DNA of 64,000 bases from Macrosoma leucophasiata. Taxonomy: Eukaryota; Arthropoda; Insecta; Lepidoptera; Hedylidae. The position numbers were made by a program, and so were the translations under genes. The notes beneath the pieces are model-generated. The model was not told the origin of the DNA and searched no databases. It was given only the letters and a program-made list of their open reading frames with translations. Below, one piece after another: positions 1-9,549 of this stretch (position 1 is the stretch's first letter; the number at the start of each line of letters is the position of its first letter). Location: assembly GCA_036365455.1 (NCBI GenBank), contig JAWQUS010000030.1, positions 19,426,001-19,490,000 of the forward strand. Direction: 5' to 3'.

Positions 1-127
1 TATGCCTCTGTGCCGGAAATTACAGGGCCGTACATAGTGCTGAACACTACCATTTAGCGGCAAGTATATTAGGTAATGCGGTGGTGTCTACGCCCGCGAG
101 CTCCGTCACTGGAGCTCTACCACCAGT
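1..127 (-). mobile_element. SINE-A copy 1, cut by window start
   Basis: This is the 5' half of SINE-A read on the minus strand, running from the CCGGCACAGAGGCATA block to the terminal ACTGGTGGTAGAGC. About 20 bp (the TACCACCTGACCGGAACACG block) are missing near position 37. The A-tail side lies outside the window. Confidence 0.85.
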
Positions 128-143
128 AATAAATTGCATTGAG

Positions 144-182
144 AGAGCAACTTTAGCTAAAATACGTTACTGAATAAGGGGG
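144..182. mobile_element. Fragment of the CCCCCTTATTC MITE
   Basis: TTAGCTAAAATACGTT...GAATAAGGGGG matches one end of the four complete Harbinger-like MITEs at 4161, 29642, 45771 and 57006. Only this arm is left, squeezed between two SINE-A copies. Confidence 0.65.
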
Positions 183-187
183 TTATT

Positions 188-478
188 ATTTTTTTTTTCT
201 TATGTAATCGAAGTGGCATACAAGCATGCAGTTCACATTGATGTTAAGTGATGACTGCAGCCTATAGACACCCACACAAAGACCACGATCAAAATGCAGA
301 TGCGTTACCACTCCTGAGGCCTAAGGTGTTATGCCTCTGTGCCGGAAATTACAGGGCCATACATTACCACCTGACCGGAACACGATAGTGCTGAACACTA
401 CCATTTAGCGGCAAGTATATTAGGTAATGCGGTGGTGCCTACGCCCGCGTGCTCCGTCACTGGAGCTCTACCACCAGT
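188..478 (-). mobile_element. SINE-A copy 2, full length
   Basis: A complete reference-quality copy. Read on the minus strand it starts ACTGGTGGTAGAGC, passes through GCATTACCTAATATACTTGC, GTGTTCCGGTCAGGTGG and CTGCAGTCATCACTTAAC, and ends TTACATAAG followed by an A-run (T-run 188-199). The A-rich tail and scattered truncated copies support retrotransposition. The start TGGTAGAGC is A-box-like, but no clean B box is visible, so the source RNA is unclear. Confidence 0.85.
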
Positions 479-711
479 AAGAAGTGTATTATATTTATTT
501 ATTTGACACATGGAATTTTCACTCCACGAACGTTAGTTGTAAGCAAATGTTGATATGATATCATTGTGGCAGGAATGCGGGCTATATCAATCATCGCTCA
601 CCGACGTGTTGTGTATCACGCGGTTTCGTGACCGCCTGTCACGAACGTGGTCGTTTTAGAAATGTTTTTGTATAAATATGTAAAAATGTTTGACGTATTG
701 AGTCTGCAAGT

Positions 712-934
712 ATTTTTTTTTTATGTAATGGAAGTGGCAAACGAGCATGCAGTCTACATTGATGTTAAGTGATGGCCTAAGGTGTTATGCCTCTGTGCCG
801 GCAATTACAGAGCCGTACATTACCACCTGACCGGAACACGATAGTGCTGAACACTACCATTTAGCGGCAAGTATATTAGGTAATGCGGTGGTGCCTGCGC
901 CCGCGAGCTCCGTCACTGGAGCTGTACCACCTGT
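712..934 (-). mobile_element. SINE-A copy 3 with internal deletion
   Basis: Both ends are present, but about 65-70 bp are missing between GTTAAGTGATG and GCCTAAGGTG, removing the CTATAGACACCCACACAAAG segment. No other copy here shows the same junction. Confidence 0.85.
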
Positions 935-1126
935 AAAAAGTATGTTTATATCTAAATGATTTATACGTGTTATCGCATAGCCATTTAATTATATGTTTAA
1001 CTGTATATATCTGTATTCAAACTGACTATGAAAACATTTGCACCATGAACTGCGGCTTGACCAATCATCTTAGCGTTTGTCCTTTTGTTTACGTACGTGA
1101 TTTCTAATCCTTACCTCAATGAAAAC

Positions 1127-1399
1127 AGAATCAGAATCAGAAACTCATTTATTCATTTAGGGTGACAGGCACCTCTTATGACACGTCAAAAACAAACAAA
1201 ATAAATTAAAGCGAATAACAATTGATATACATGTCAAACAAGATAAAAAATACATGTAAAGTCAAGAATATCACTAAGATAAAACTAAATGTCATATACT
1301 AATGTAAAAAGTATATCAGTAGAATGTCTCTTTTCCCCTTTACAAACTTATAACAAAGAGTAAAAAGAAAAGAAAAAGAGTCATTCTTTGTCATTCACC
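1127..1399 (-). mobile_element. LINE-T1 3' end, truncated
   Basis: On the minus strand this is a LINE-like 3' untranslated end with AATAAATGAG just before an iterated TTCTGA tail (AGAATCAGAATCAG at 1127-1140). It has no coding sequence. Copies at 7544-8569 and 17270-17505 align with it. This copy shows the empty site (AAAAAATACATGTAAAGTC) that an RTE insertion occupies in the 7.5 kb copy. Confidence 0.75.
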
Positions 1400-1610
1400 G
1401 GCAAAGTTAAAAATAAAACAATAGCGATAATCTGTTTCTCGCTATCGTCTTATTGTCACATATTAAAGTAATAACCTCAATCAAATTGGACAAAGGTGAT
1501 TTATTTATTTTAGAGGTTGTACGTTAACGTAACTTAAATAAAACATAAACCAGCGCAATCAAAAAAGGCGGTCGAGTATGTGGTGGACACCAGTTTAAGA
1601 AGTATAGCCG

Positions 1611-1828
1611 ATTTTTTTTTATGTAATGGAAGTGGTAAACAAGCTTGCAGTTCACATTGATGTTAAGTGATGACTGCAGCCTATAGACACTTACACAAAG
1701 ACCAAGGTTATGCCTCTGTGCCGCAAATTACAGGGCCGTACATTACCACCTGACCAGAACACGATAGTGCTGAACACTACCATTTAGCGGCAAATATAAG
1801 GTAACGCGTTGGTGCCTACGCCCGCGAC
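1611..1828 (-). mobile_element. SINE-A copy 4, 5' truncated
   Basis: The T-run 1612-1620 is the A-tail on the other strand. The copy stops at CCCGCGACGGGG, losing the ACTGGTGGTAGAGC end, and lacks about 55 bp inside where ACCAAGG joins directly to TTATGCC. Confidence 0.8.
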
Positions 1829-2198
1829 GGGGCTTTTATTTTTTTAATTTTTTTTTGTTCTCCGTTTAAAGAGCTTGGTCAAAGACCATGACGCTCTATA
1901 CGTTCACATGAATTACACTCTTCATTTAAAAAAAAAATAACTAAACAACAGCACATTGACAATGGATATAGTTGCAACAGTATTCTGGCGTCATCCGTAG
2001 TAGGATCCGCTAGGAAACTGTTGCAATGTCCTATTTCTAATGAAGCCCTGCGATGAGCCTCACCCCGAACACATTCAACCAAAATAAATACGGGGCTCAT
2101 GTAGGTGGGTATTCATGGATTTAATAGTAAGTGTTCTGAAAAAACTTTAAAATATCTTAAGTGTCTTATAAAGAGTCTGCTAGATATCGAGTATGTAT

Positions 2199-2390
2199 TC
2201 AGTGAAACCAATTGAACGGTATTAGACCGCAAAACGAGACGGCATTCGCACTGTTTGCGTCCCCCATTTGTGATTTGATACAGATTAATTCAGTGACAGG
2301 ATCGCATATTTGCATTTTAAACATCTCTTTCAGTGAATAATTTACTTTACATATATCAGTGAGGGAAGATGTATGCTCAAATATATTTTG
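2199..2390. repeat. Local direct repeat R1, copy 1
   Basis: This block shares CGCATATTTGCA, CATTTTAAAC and TCAGTGAATAATTTA with blocks at 2787-3000, 3345-3530 and 5082-5240, in the same orientation. On the minus strand, copies 1 and 2 share a short reading frame (ICDPVT-LICIKSQ-G), but copy 3 is broken, so I do not call a gene. Origin unknown. Confidence 0.6.
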
Positions 2391-2548
2391 CAAAGTGTGA
2401 AGTGCAAAAACATTTCAACCGTCAATGAGTCTGCAGTCTGCACTTATGTCTTACAAAATTCGTAAGTAATCAAAAGCTGAACTTTGCCTTCTTTGAAACT
2501 TTAGTTTAAAATAAACACTAAACTATTATGAAATAAATTTAGAACCAT

Positions 2549-2707
2549 AGTGTGTTCTTCGATTTTCGCGAGCTTTACTCATTGAAATAAAACTAGTTTT
2601 CGCATTTATCTCGCGTATATATAAAGCGACCGAAACGTCGGGTTCGATTTTAAATAATCATTTTAGTTTAATATACGCGAGATGAAGCTGAAAACTAGTT
2701 TTATTTC
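2549..2707 (-). mobile_element. Rep-F copy with internal inversion, 13 bp TSD
   Basis: The element is bracketed by identical 13-mers AATTTAGAACCAT at 2536-2548 and 2708-2720, a target duplication. Inside, GAAATAAAACTAGTTTTC...TCTCGCGTATAT is followed by an inverted version of the same stretch, with GCGACCGAAACGTCGGGTT between. A TSD together with inverted halves is what twin-priming of a LINE-type retrotransposon leaves. Confidence 0.65.
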
Positions 2708-2786
2708 AATTTAGAACCATTTTTTCCTTGCAAGTAAAATTTTACGAAACTAGTGCTGCCAATAAATTGTTTGAGAAAATGTTTAT

Positions 2787-3000
2787 TCGGTGAAATAGAT
2801 TCAAATAGTACTCGCCTACAAAGCGAGTCTGTATTCGCGGTGCGTCCGCACTGTTTGTGTTCCCCGTTTGTGATTTGATACAAATTAATTGAGTGACTGG
2901 ATCGCATATTTGCACAGAGTTATCTGCATTTTAAACGTGAAATCCCTTTCAGTGAATAATTTACGTAACATGTCACCGTGAGGCTTGATGTAAAGTACTT
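2787..3000. repeat. Local direct repeat R1, copy 2
   Basis: Begins TTCGGTGAAATAGATTC, which copy 3 repeats almost exactly, and includes AAAGCGAGTC, GATCGCATATTTGCACAGAG and CATTTTAAACGTGAA. It is the longest copy and closest to copy 3. Confidence 0.6.
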
Positions 3001-3171
3001 TATTGTACGCGCTCTGTGTTTTATATGAGGAAGTCGCATTTATTAACGTATTTATTAAATTGAAAAATATTCACTATTGAGTACCCTACTATATTTCTAT
3101 ACAAGTGTTTGCGTAGCTTTATGTTATCAATTATTTCTAAAGAACTCAGTTAATTTTCAAATCCCTCGTTT

Positions 3172-3530
3172 TCCTAAAAGGATACTCACATATTTATTTA
3201 TCAGCTTCATACCTGTCAACTTAAAGAAACATTTTTTTATAACATAAGTATAATTTTTAGCCCAATATTTGAATACTCGTTTTCACAAATGGGTATATTG
3301 TTTTATCTAATCCATTCCCATCTATAAATCGATAGTCTTTGTTTCTTCGGTGAAATAAATTCGACAATACACAAAGCGAGTCGGCAACCGCACTATTTGT
3401 TCTCCGTTTGTGAGTTGGTACATTTTAATTCAGCGACTGAATCGCATATTTGCACAGAGTAATCTACATTTTAAACGTGAATCCCTTTCAGAGAATAATT
3501 TATGTTACATATTTCACTATGCGACTTGAC
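3172..3530. repeat. Local direct repeat R1, copy 3 with extended upstream arm
   Basis: The core is at 3345-3530. The upstream arm 3172-3344 (CCCAATATTTG, CTCGTTTTCAC, ATCCATTCCCAT, CGATAGT) is also shared with 4891-5081, so the true unit in copies 3 and 4 is about 350 bp. No reading frame survives. Confidence 0.55.
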
Positions 3531-3669
3531 AAGAAAGTAATTGGAAGCATTTAATTGTACTTTGAGTTTTAAATGGGGATGTAGCGTTTATTAACTCGTG
3601 TTTAATATTTTCTTCGTATGGTACAGCTTTTATACAATATTGTTTGTGATTTTTTAAAAATAGAATTAT

Positions 3670-3956
3670 GTTTTTTTTTTTATGTAGTGGAAGTGGTAAA
3701 CAAGGATGCAGTTCACATTGATGTTCAGTGATAACTGCAGCCTATAGACACTTACACGAAGACCAAGATCAAAATGCAGATGCGTTACCACTCCTGCGGC
3801 CTAAGCCTATGGCTCTGTGCCGGAATTTACAGGGCTGTACATTACCACTTGACCGGAACACGATTGAGCTGAACACTATCATTTAGCGGCAAGTAAATTT
3901 GGTAATGCGGTGGTGCCTACGCCCGCGAGCTCCGTCACTGGAGCTCTATCACCAGT
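3670..3956 (-). mobile_element. SINE-A copy 5, full length
   Basis: A complete copy with T-run 3671-3681 and the far end at CTATCACCAGT. It carries several private substitutions (GTAGTGG, CACTTGACC), suggesting more age than copies 21 or 33. Confidence 0.85.
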
Positions 3957-3972
3957 AGAACGTTCGATCACT

Positions 3973-4389
3973 TACTGGTAGAAGATAATTAAGGTAGAGT
4001 TTCAGTGTAGGAGCTTGAGGGCGTAGGCTTAATATACCTGCCACCAAATGGTAGTGTTTATCACCATCGTGTTCCGGTTTGATGATTGTGTGGTCACAAC
4101 TAATACAGAGGCATAAAACCTTATGGCCCCGTATCAACTTAACAGAGGCATAAAAACTTACCCCCTTATTCATAAACGTATTTTAGCTAAAGTGTTGCTA
4201 ATGTCTCCTTTGTCCTTTTCTGTCCTGCACATTTGACAATGGAACTGAAAGAGACAAAGCATTCTATAGCTAAAACGTATCTTATGTACAATTATGAATA
4301 AGGGGGTAAGGGTCTCAGGGGTGGCAACGAATCTGAATTTTTGCGTCTGGTTTTTGCGTAGATGTCTATAAGTTACAGTCATCACTTAA
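3973..4389 (+). mobile_element. SINE-A copy 6, diverged, split by a MITE
   Basis: An old, heavily substituted plus-strand copy (ACTGGTAGAAG...GTGTTCCGGTTTG...CAGTCATCACTTAA). It is split at 4161-4306 by a CCCCCTTATTC MITE, giving a relative age: SINE first, MITE later. With copy 5 it forms a tightly spaced inverted pair, 16 bp apart. Confidence 0.75.
4161..4306. mobile_element. Harbinger-like MITE, copy 1
   Basis: A 146 bp element with inverted ends CCCCCTTATTCATAA and TTATGAATAAGGGGG and no coding capacity. Flanking triplets are TTA and TAA, compatible with the TWA target of PIF/Harbinger elements. It sits inside SINE-A copy 6. Confidence 0.7.
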
Positions 4390-4890
4390 TAATTAAGTAC
4401 TATGCAAATTTGTTTTTGGACAGACAAAGCGTTCCCTTATAGTGTTTAGTTTCCTATTGCTCTCATGAGCTATTACTAAAATTTGTACCAGTAATTAAGT
4501 GGACAAAATCATGAGGCGGAGACCAGGAGACTCATAGCACAGGGTTTACCTAGGTTGAGCGCTGTCTCTACAATACCCTGAGATAAATGTTTAAAAAGAA
4601 ATCAATATAATTTTAAAAATAAAATAAGCTTCATGTGATGTATTTACCATAACTTAAGAAAACATTGTGGAGTAATTAAATAAAAATCTTGAATGTCCAT
4701 GTGAACTACATTTTTGTTTGACACCTTCGTTGCAAAAATATATAACATGAACCAAATGCTAATAAAATTATTGACTTTTAAGATTTTTAGTATCCAAGAT
4801 CTGCATTTCGGCAATAAAATACTTTTCCTGCCTTAAAATACCAAATGAATTTAGAAGGATCTGAAAGTAAATTTTCGCATACATCTTTTT
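4390..4890. other. No recognised feature
   Basis: AT-rich sequence with no repeat shared elsewhere in the window and no convincing reading frame. The slightly GC-richer patch at 4495-4580 was checked in both directions and carries stops. Confidence 0.4.
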
Positions 4891-5240
4891 TCTCAAAAGG
4901 AGTGCTCAGAGACAAATCATTTATCAGATCCATTCCCGTCAACGTAAATAAATGAGTTTTATATTAACTTAATAGAATCAAGCACCCAATATTTGCATAC
5001 TTGTTTTACTCAAGTGGGTATGGCGGGGTATATTTTTACCTACTCCATTCCCATTTATAAACCGATAGTGAAATAACTGTTTATTAGTGAAATAAATTCA
5101 ACAATACTCGAACCACAAAGCGATTCGTTTATGATTTAATACAAATTAATTCAATGAGTGGATCGAATATTTAAACAGAGTAATCTGCATTTTAAACGTG
5201 CATTCCTTTCATTTAATAAATTGCGCAATGTTTTCGGTTT
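4891..5240. repeat. Local direct repeat R1, copy 4 with upstream arm
   Basis: The upstream arm (4891-5081) and core (5082-5240: GTGAAATAAATTCAACAATAC, AAAGCGATTCG, CATTTTAAACGTG) parallel copy 3 in order and spacing. This is the most diverged copy and is separated from copy 3 by SINE-A copies 5 and 6. Confidence 0.55.
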
Positions 5241-5334
5241 TCGTGAATTTTCAGCGCATAAATCAAATGTATTTACATGTCTGTGTAAGATTAATACGTA
5301 AAACCAACCCTTACAAAGTTTAATATATATGTAT

Positions 5335-5520
5335 CTGGTGGTAGAGGTCCAGTGTAGAAGCTCAAGACCGAGGGGACCACCGCATTAACTAATCTATCTG
5401 CCGCTAAATGGTAGTGTTTAGCACTATCGTGTTCATTTTGACCTTTGGTTTTTATGTGGGTGTCTAAAGGCTGCAGTCATCACTTAACACCAATGTGAAC
5501 TGCATGCTTGATTGCCATTT
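5335..5520 (+). mobile_element. SINE-A copy 7 with large internal deletion
   Basis: Starts CTGGTGGTAGAGGTCC and ends GCATGCTTGATTGCCA. About 90 bp between CACTATCGTGTTC and ATTTTGACC are missing, so it is a deletion derivative with both ends present. Confidence 0.75.
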
Positions 5521-5549
5521 AGCGGCTTCCTAAGGTCTATCTTATATAT

Positions 5550-5943
5550 ATAATAATCAATTGCTGTTCGGTAGTCTCGCTAAAACTCGAGAACGGCTGG
5601 ACCGATTTGGCTTATTTTGGTTTTGAAAATATGAATAAATTGAAATAAAAACCGCGATTTCATTTTCATATACAAACTAGCTGTTGCCCGCGGCTTCGCC
5701 CGCGTGGATGTCGTTTTATAAATATTTTTTCCTGAATTTTCTTGCTATAAACCTCACGGAGCCCGAGACCATTCCAATGAATGCAAAACCGTGGAAATTG
5801 GTTCGTGCGTTCTGGAGTTATAGCGTCAGGAAAGAAAACCCGACTTATTTTTATATTATAGATAATTCGTATCTAATGTATCTATCAAACCTTTGACACA
5901 TTATTTCATTGTGAAGCAATACGAAGTTTGCCGGGTCAGCTAG
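5550..5943 (+). mobile_element. Helitron remnant with a nested reverse Helitron end
   Basis: The outer element starts near CTTATATATATAATAATC, carries the insect Helitron phrase CGGCTGGACCGATTTGG and ends GAAGTTTGCCGGGTCAGCTAGT. From 5678 an opposite-strand end (CTAGCTGTTGCCCGCGGC) begins and runs to about 5860, so a second Helitron fragment is nested inside. No Rep/helicase coding sequence is present. Confidence 0.6.
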
Positions 5944-6104
5944 TGCGCAAAATTTCTTATTGGATACTGTAGTTATATGCCGGTTTTACGAATTTTACCT
6001 CTTTGTATGGTACCCTTTATAACCCATGAAAGCCTGTTTTTTCATGGCACATATATAGCATTCCAAAAATACGTCGTTCGCTAATGACGTGTCGGTCGAT
6101 GACT

Positions 6105-6190
6105 GGCATAATGGGGGCCTCCGGCCCTCTTTGTTTACCTCCATAATTACCTGCACTGTAGTATACGTCCATTTATTCTTTCAACATTTT
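6105..6190. repeat. Dispersed direct repeat, copy 1 of 2
   Basis: The stretch around TTTGTTTACCTCCATAATTACCTG and TCCATTTATTCTTTCAAC is repeated at 7118-7202 with several substitutions. It belongs to an unclassified repeat. Confidence 0.45.
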
Positions 6191-6283
6191 TGCATACTAG
6201 CTTTTACCCGCGACTTTATGCGACGCGAAATTCGTGATGTAGCTGTATTTGTTTTAATGCAAATTGAGCATGCCTTAGTGTGT

Positions 6284-6470
6284 AAACACACTATGCCGAA
6301 GCTACGCGACGGAAGTTCGGCGGCTGAGTTTACGTTCCGACGTATTCGGCTGATATGATACACTATAAGTAACGCAGCGTTATTTCGACAGTGTGTCGTC
6401 AGTTATTCAAATAGCATTGCAAGCGTAATAGTGCTGAACTTCCGTCGCGTAGCTTCGGCATAGTGTGTTT
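6284..6470. repeat. Perfect 35 bp inverted repeat
   Basis: Positions 6284-6318 (AAACACACTATGCC...GAAGTTC) and 6436-6470 are exact reverse complements, separated by 117 bp. The loop holds no coding sequence. The right arm abuts the LINE-T3 tail, so the structure may be part of a hairpin MITE or a product of inversion. Confidence 0.7.
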
Positions 6471-6471
6471 A

Positions 6472-6722
6472 AGATAAGATAGATAAGATAAGAAACATTT
6501 ATTTGACACACAGCGAGACACATAAAACAGACATAAAACGTAACAGGTAACAGAGAAAAAACAACACATTTTCTAAAAATTAATACATACCTATACACGT
6601 AATACGTGTCTCACGGCTGCCAAAAAGGTGTCCTGTTCAGCAAATGTCAGGTACCTTCATATAAAAGGTACCTGACGCTGGTTTTCAACAGGACCCTTAG
6701 TGAGTGAACCACGGATGTCAAA
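6472..6722 (-). mobile_element. LINE-T3 3' end, copy 1
   Basis: On the minus strand, sequence ending AAATGTTTCTTATC plus an iterated TTATC tail has the form of a LINE 3' end. The block GACGCTGGTTTTCA is shared with 23795-24058, 30543-30895 and, more loosely, 49286-49500. An inverted pair AGGTACCTTCATATAAAAGGTACCT lies at 6649-6672. The clade (Jockey- or CR1-like) is a guess. Confidence 0.55.
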
Positions 6723-7117
6723 TTTATAATAAAGGATAATTGTACTAATACTTATACAAGGTACATACATACGGATATAAAACAGATAATAAGCCATTAA
6801 AATAATACACTTATACTTCTAAATTAAGTACATTCACACAAACGTCGATTCTCTATTTCTATCCTTAAGGATTGAATATTCCAAAATGCTAAAATAGTGA
6901 TAAATTTGTTATTATATATCGTAGTTATTGATGAAGGCGTCGGGATGTACGTCCAATCACCTTCAATATATATGTGCGTTGTCATTCCGCGCCATTTATC
7001 CTCTGTGCAAGAGATGTAGGATCGTTTATGAATATATTTAGTAATTTTTAGACATTTGATAACTCATTTAAGCAATTTTCCCGTATCACGTAGCGTAGGT
7101 ACGTCTGCACCTCAACA
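6723..7117. other. No recognised feature
   Basis: Non-coding AT-rich sequence. A weak hint of LINE-T3 upstream sequence continues for a few tens of bases, then nothing matches other parts of the window. Confidence 0.35.
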
Positions 7118-7202
7118 CGGCCTAATGGGATCCTCCGGGGCCTTTGTTTACCTCTATAATTACCTGTTCTAATTATACTTTACGCCCATTCATTCTTCAA
7201 CG
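7118..7202. repeat. Dispersed direct repeat, copy 2 of 2
   Basis: Partner of 6105-6190: CCTTTGTTTACCTCTATAATTACCTG and GCCCATTCATTCTTCAAC in the same order. Confidence 0.45.
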
Positions 7203-7680
7203 TGTAATAGCGATCCATCGTGGCTTCGCACGGTTACAATATATTGTTTATTTCTCAGTTCCTTTGCGGCGAATTAAACATACACCAGATGTAATATGTG
7301 TAGTAACTATTTGTTTTCAGATTTAATGATGTCTACGCGGATTCAATTGATTTATGTATGTACCATTCTCTTTCAAGCATTCAAACGTGTTTTTTTAATG
7401 TCATGGAAGTGGTAGACAAGCATGCAGTTCACATTGATGTTAAGTGATGACTGCAGCCTATAGAAACCCACACAAAGACCAAGGTCAAAGTGCAGATGCG
7501 TTACCACTCCTGAGGCCTAAGGTGCTATGCCTTTGTGCCGGCAGAATCAGAATCAGAATCAGAAACTCATTTATTCATTTAGGGTGACAGGCACCTCTTA
7601 TGACACGTCAAAAACAAACAAAATAAATTAAAGCGAATAACAATTGATATACATGTCAAACAAGATAAAAAATATATGTA

Positions 7681-8178
7681 TGTATGTATCTTCACGCCAG
7701 GTCCCTAACGGGGTAGGCAGAGAGTGTAGAGCGCCAGACATCCCGGTTCTGACAAACCTCTCGTGCCTCGTCTACCTTCATCATTCTCTTCATACATGCA
7801 CGCCGATTCCTAAGACTTTTGACCCCACCATCAGACAGAACTCGACCTATTTGGTCATGGTAGGTCAGCCTTGGTCTTCCTGGGCCTCTGCAACCATCCA
7901 CATTCGCATTGTATATCTGTTTAGTCATTCGCTCATTCGACATTCTTTCTATATGCCCGAACCATCGGAGCATGCCTTTTTTCATTTTTACACCGATACT
8001 ATCATTCACACAAAGTCTCTTTCTTACATCTTCATTACGAACGCGATCGGTGAGTGATACACCGCAGATCTTGCGCAAAGATCTCATCTCGACCGCGTTC
8101 AACTTACTTTCATGCTCTTTCCTGCATACCCAGCTCTCGCTTCCATATAAAAGCGTTGGAGTAAGTACAGCATTATGT
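7681..8178 (-). mobile_element. RTE-clade LINE, 5' truncated, nested in LINE-T1
   Basis: About 498 bp, flanked by an exact 13 bp target duplication AAAAATATATGTA (7668-7680 and 8179-8191). The empty site is visible in LINE-T1 at 1246-1258 with one substitution. The 3' end is GTGAAGATACATACATA. The 5' break falls in the region encoding HNAVLTPTLLYGSESW. Confidence 0.9.
7692..8178 (-). pseudogene. RTE reverse-transcriptase C-terminal fragment
   Basis: Open from the insertion boundary to the natural stop after AYPVRDLA, about 160 codons. It begins at HNAVLTPTLLYGSESW, continues KICGVSLTDRVRNEDVRKR and LRWFGHIERM, and closes with GRPRLTYHDQIGRVL, the region that follows the reverse-transcriptase domain in RTE/BovB-like elements. 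The catalytic palm (YADD) is missing through 5' truncation. Residues upstream of the fragment in the longer open frame come from LINE-T1 and are not RTE protein. It is not expected to be functional, yet has no stop or frameshift, so it is young. Confidence 0.85.
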
Positions 8179-8881
8179 AAAAATATATGTAAAGTCAAAA
8201 ATATCACTAAGATAAAACTAAATGTCATAAACTAATGTAAAAAGTATATCAGTAGAATGTCTCTTTTCCCCTTTACAAACTTATAACAAAGAGTGAAAAG
8301 AAAAGAAAAAGAGTCATTCTTTGTCATTCACCGGCAAAGTTCCAAAGGCCAATATGATCTGAGAAAAACTTGCCGGAAAAAACTCAGTCGGCTCTTTTAA
8401 AAATATCTCTTAGGCATATTTTTACAATTTTCCATAATTTAAACAAGCTTAAAATTAATAATATAATATCAACATTACACTTTGATTATTACATTTAACA
8501 CCTTTGTGGAGCTAGATCAGCATTTAGCCAAACATTTCTATCCTTGAGATAGTCCTCGAGTTTATAGTAGGCAATAACAGAGCCGTATATTACCACCTGA
8601 CCGGAACACTACCATTTAGCGGCAAGTATATTAGGTAAAGCGGTGGTGCCTACGCCCGCGAGCTCCTTCACTGGAGCTCTACCACGAGTAAATGGTAGTG
8701 GCAGCGGCCACTGCTGCTGGCAGTTATGCCTCCTGACGGTTGCCTATGAAAAAAAAGTAATTTTACTGTGAATACAGCTTCTGATTTTATTTAGCAGCTT
8801 TTCTGTGATACCAACACAAATAAACAGACAACCAAAAATAAAAAAAAAATTAACTACTGGCCGTATGAAGACACCTCCTCT

Positions 8882-9057
8882 TTTTTGACGTGACAACGTC
8901 TTAAATTAGGTTGCGGCTCGGACTCACTCGTGAAAAAGTGTAACGCCCGGTAACGTAACGATGAGTCACCGAACGAGAGAGAGGCCTGCCGGACCGGCGA
9001 ATGCCTTTCTACCGAGAAAAAGACGTTGTCACGTAAAATCTTCGCCCGTAAAACCGA
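8882..9057. mobile_element. MITE with GACGTGACAACGTC ends, copy 1
   Basis: The inverted ends TGACGTGACAACGTCTT and AAGACGTTGTCACGTA frame about 150 bp with no coding sequence. The copy at 39731-39909 is in the opposite orientation and nearly identical (a few substitutions, such as TCGTGAA versus TCATGAG), indicating recent movement. Homology continues past the right arm to GGGCGAAGATTTTACG, so the outer limits are uncertain. Confidence 0.65.
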
Positions 9058-9059
9058 CT

Positions 9060-9094
9060 AAAAAACTGGATGTCTGTAAGACATCCAGTTTTTT
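9060..9094. repeat. Perfect 16 bp hairpin, 3 nt loop
   Basis: AAAAAACTGGATGTCT, loop GTA, then the exact reverse complement ending in T6. It looks like a bacterial terminator, but the setting is eukaryotic and no gene precedes it. It lies 3 bp beyond the MITE at 8882-9057. Confidence 0.7.
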
Positions 9095-9246
9095 ATTTTA
9101 ATTTCTCCTATTACAGACAAAGTCCTGTTGCATTTTTATTGTATGTATAGATAGATGCAATTAGATGTACCTCCGTCATCGTCTGCCTGGAACTGGATTG
9201 TTTAATAATACAAAACATTGTTCGATATGGTTAAAAAATCTACTTC

Positions 9247-9335
9247 ACTGGTGTTAGAGCTGCAATGTCGAAGTTCGCGAGCTTAAGCACCACCGCATTA
9301 CCTAATATACATGCCGCAAAATGATATTTAAACTT
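9247..9335 (+). mobile_element. SINE-A copy 9, 3' truncated
   Basis: ACTGGTGTTAGAGCTGC...CACCGCATTACCTAATATAC is the promoter-side third only, then homology stops. Unusual, since most partial copies keep the A-tail side. Confidence 0.7.
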
Positions 9336-9549
9336 ACCATTTTTTCTGTTTCAGGAAACCAGAAACTGAATACCGTTTTTGGTGAGTGTCTTGTCAATTA
9401 ACTACAAAAAGAAATTCTTTGTTATTTTTACCTGCGTGCAAAACCATTGAGCTATATTACTTTAATTGTAATTGAGTTACGAACATCAAAACTGCTACGT
9501 TTAGAATATTGATTGACCTTTTATACTCGTAGGTTACCTATCAAAGGTA

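Larger units (their letters stand above)
7544..8569 (-). mobile_element. LINE-T1 3' end, longest copy, inserted in SINE-A
   Basis: It starts with a fourfold AATCAG-type tail and continues through the same sequence as 1127-1399, then further upstream to 8569, about 240 bp more than the other copies. Past the RTE insertion it shares AGTTCCAAAG, GAGAAAAAC and AACTCAGT with LINE-T2, so T1 and T2 are sister families. No coding sequence is retained. Confidence 0.75.
7389..8689 (-). mobile_element. SINE-A copy 8, host of a three-level nest
   Basis: The A-tail half lies at 7389-7543 and the promoter-side half at 8570-8689. Joined, they follow the order of intact copies (GTGCCGGCAATTACAG in copy 3). 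The interruption is LINE-T1, which itself contains an RTE copy. A 4 bp repeat, GGCA, flanks the insertion (7540-7543 and 8570-8573). Confidence 0.8.

Noticed and set aside
9060..9094. Rho-independent terminator
   Set aside because: The window is eukaryotic, with no upstream bacterial-type gene.
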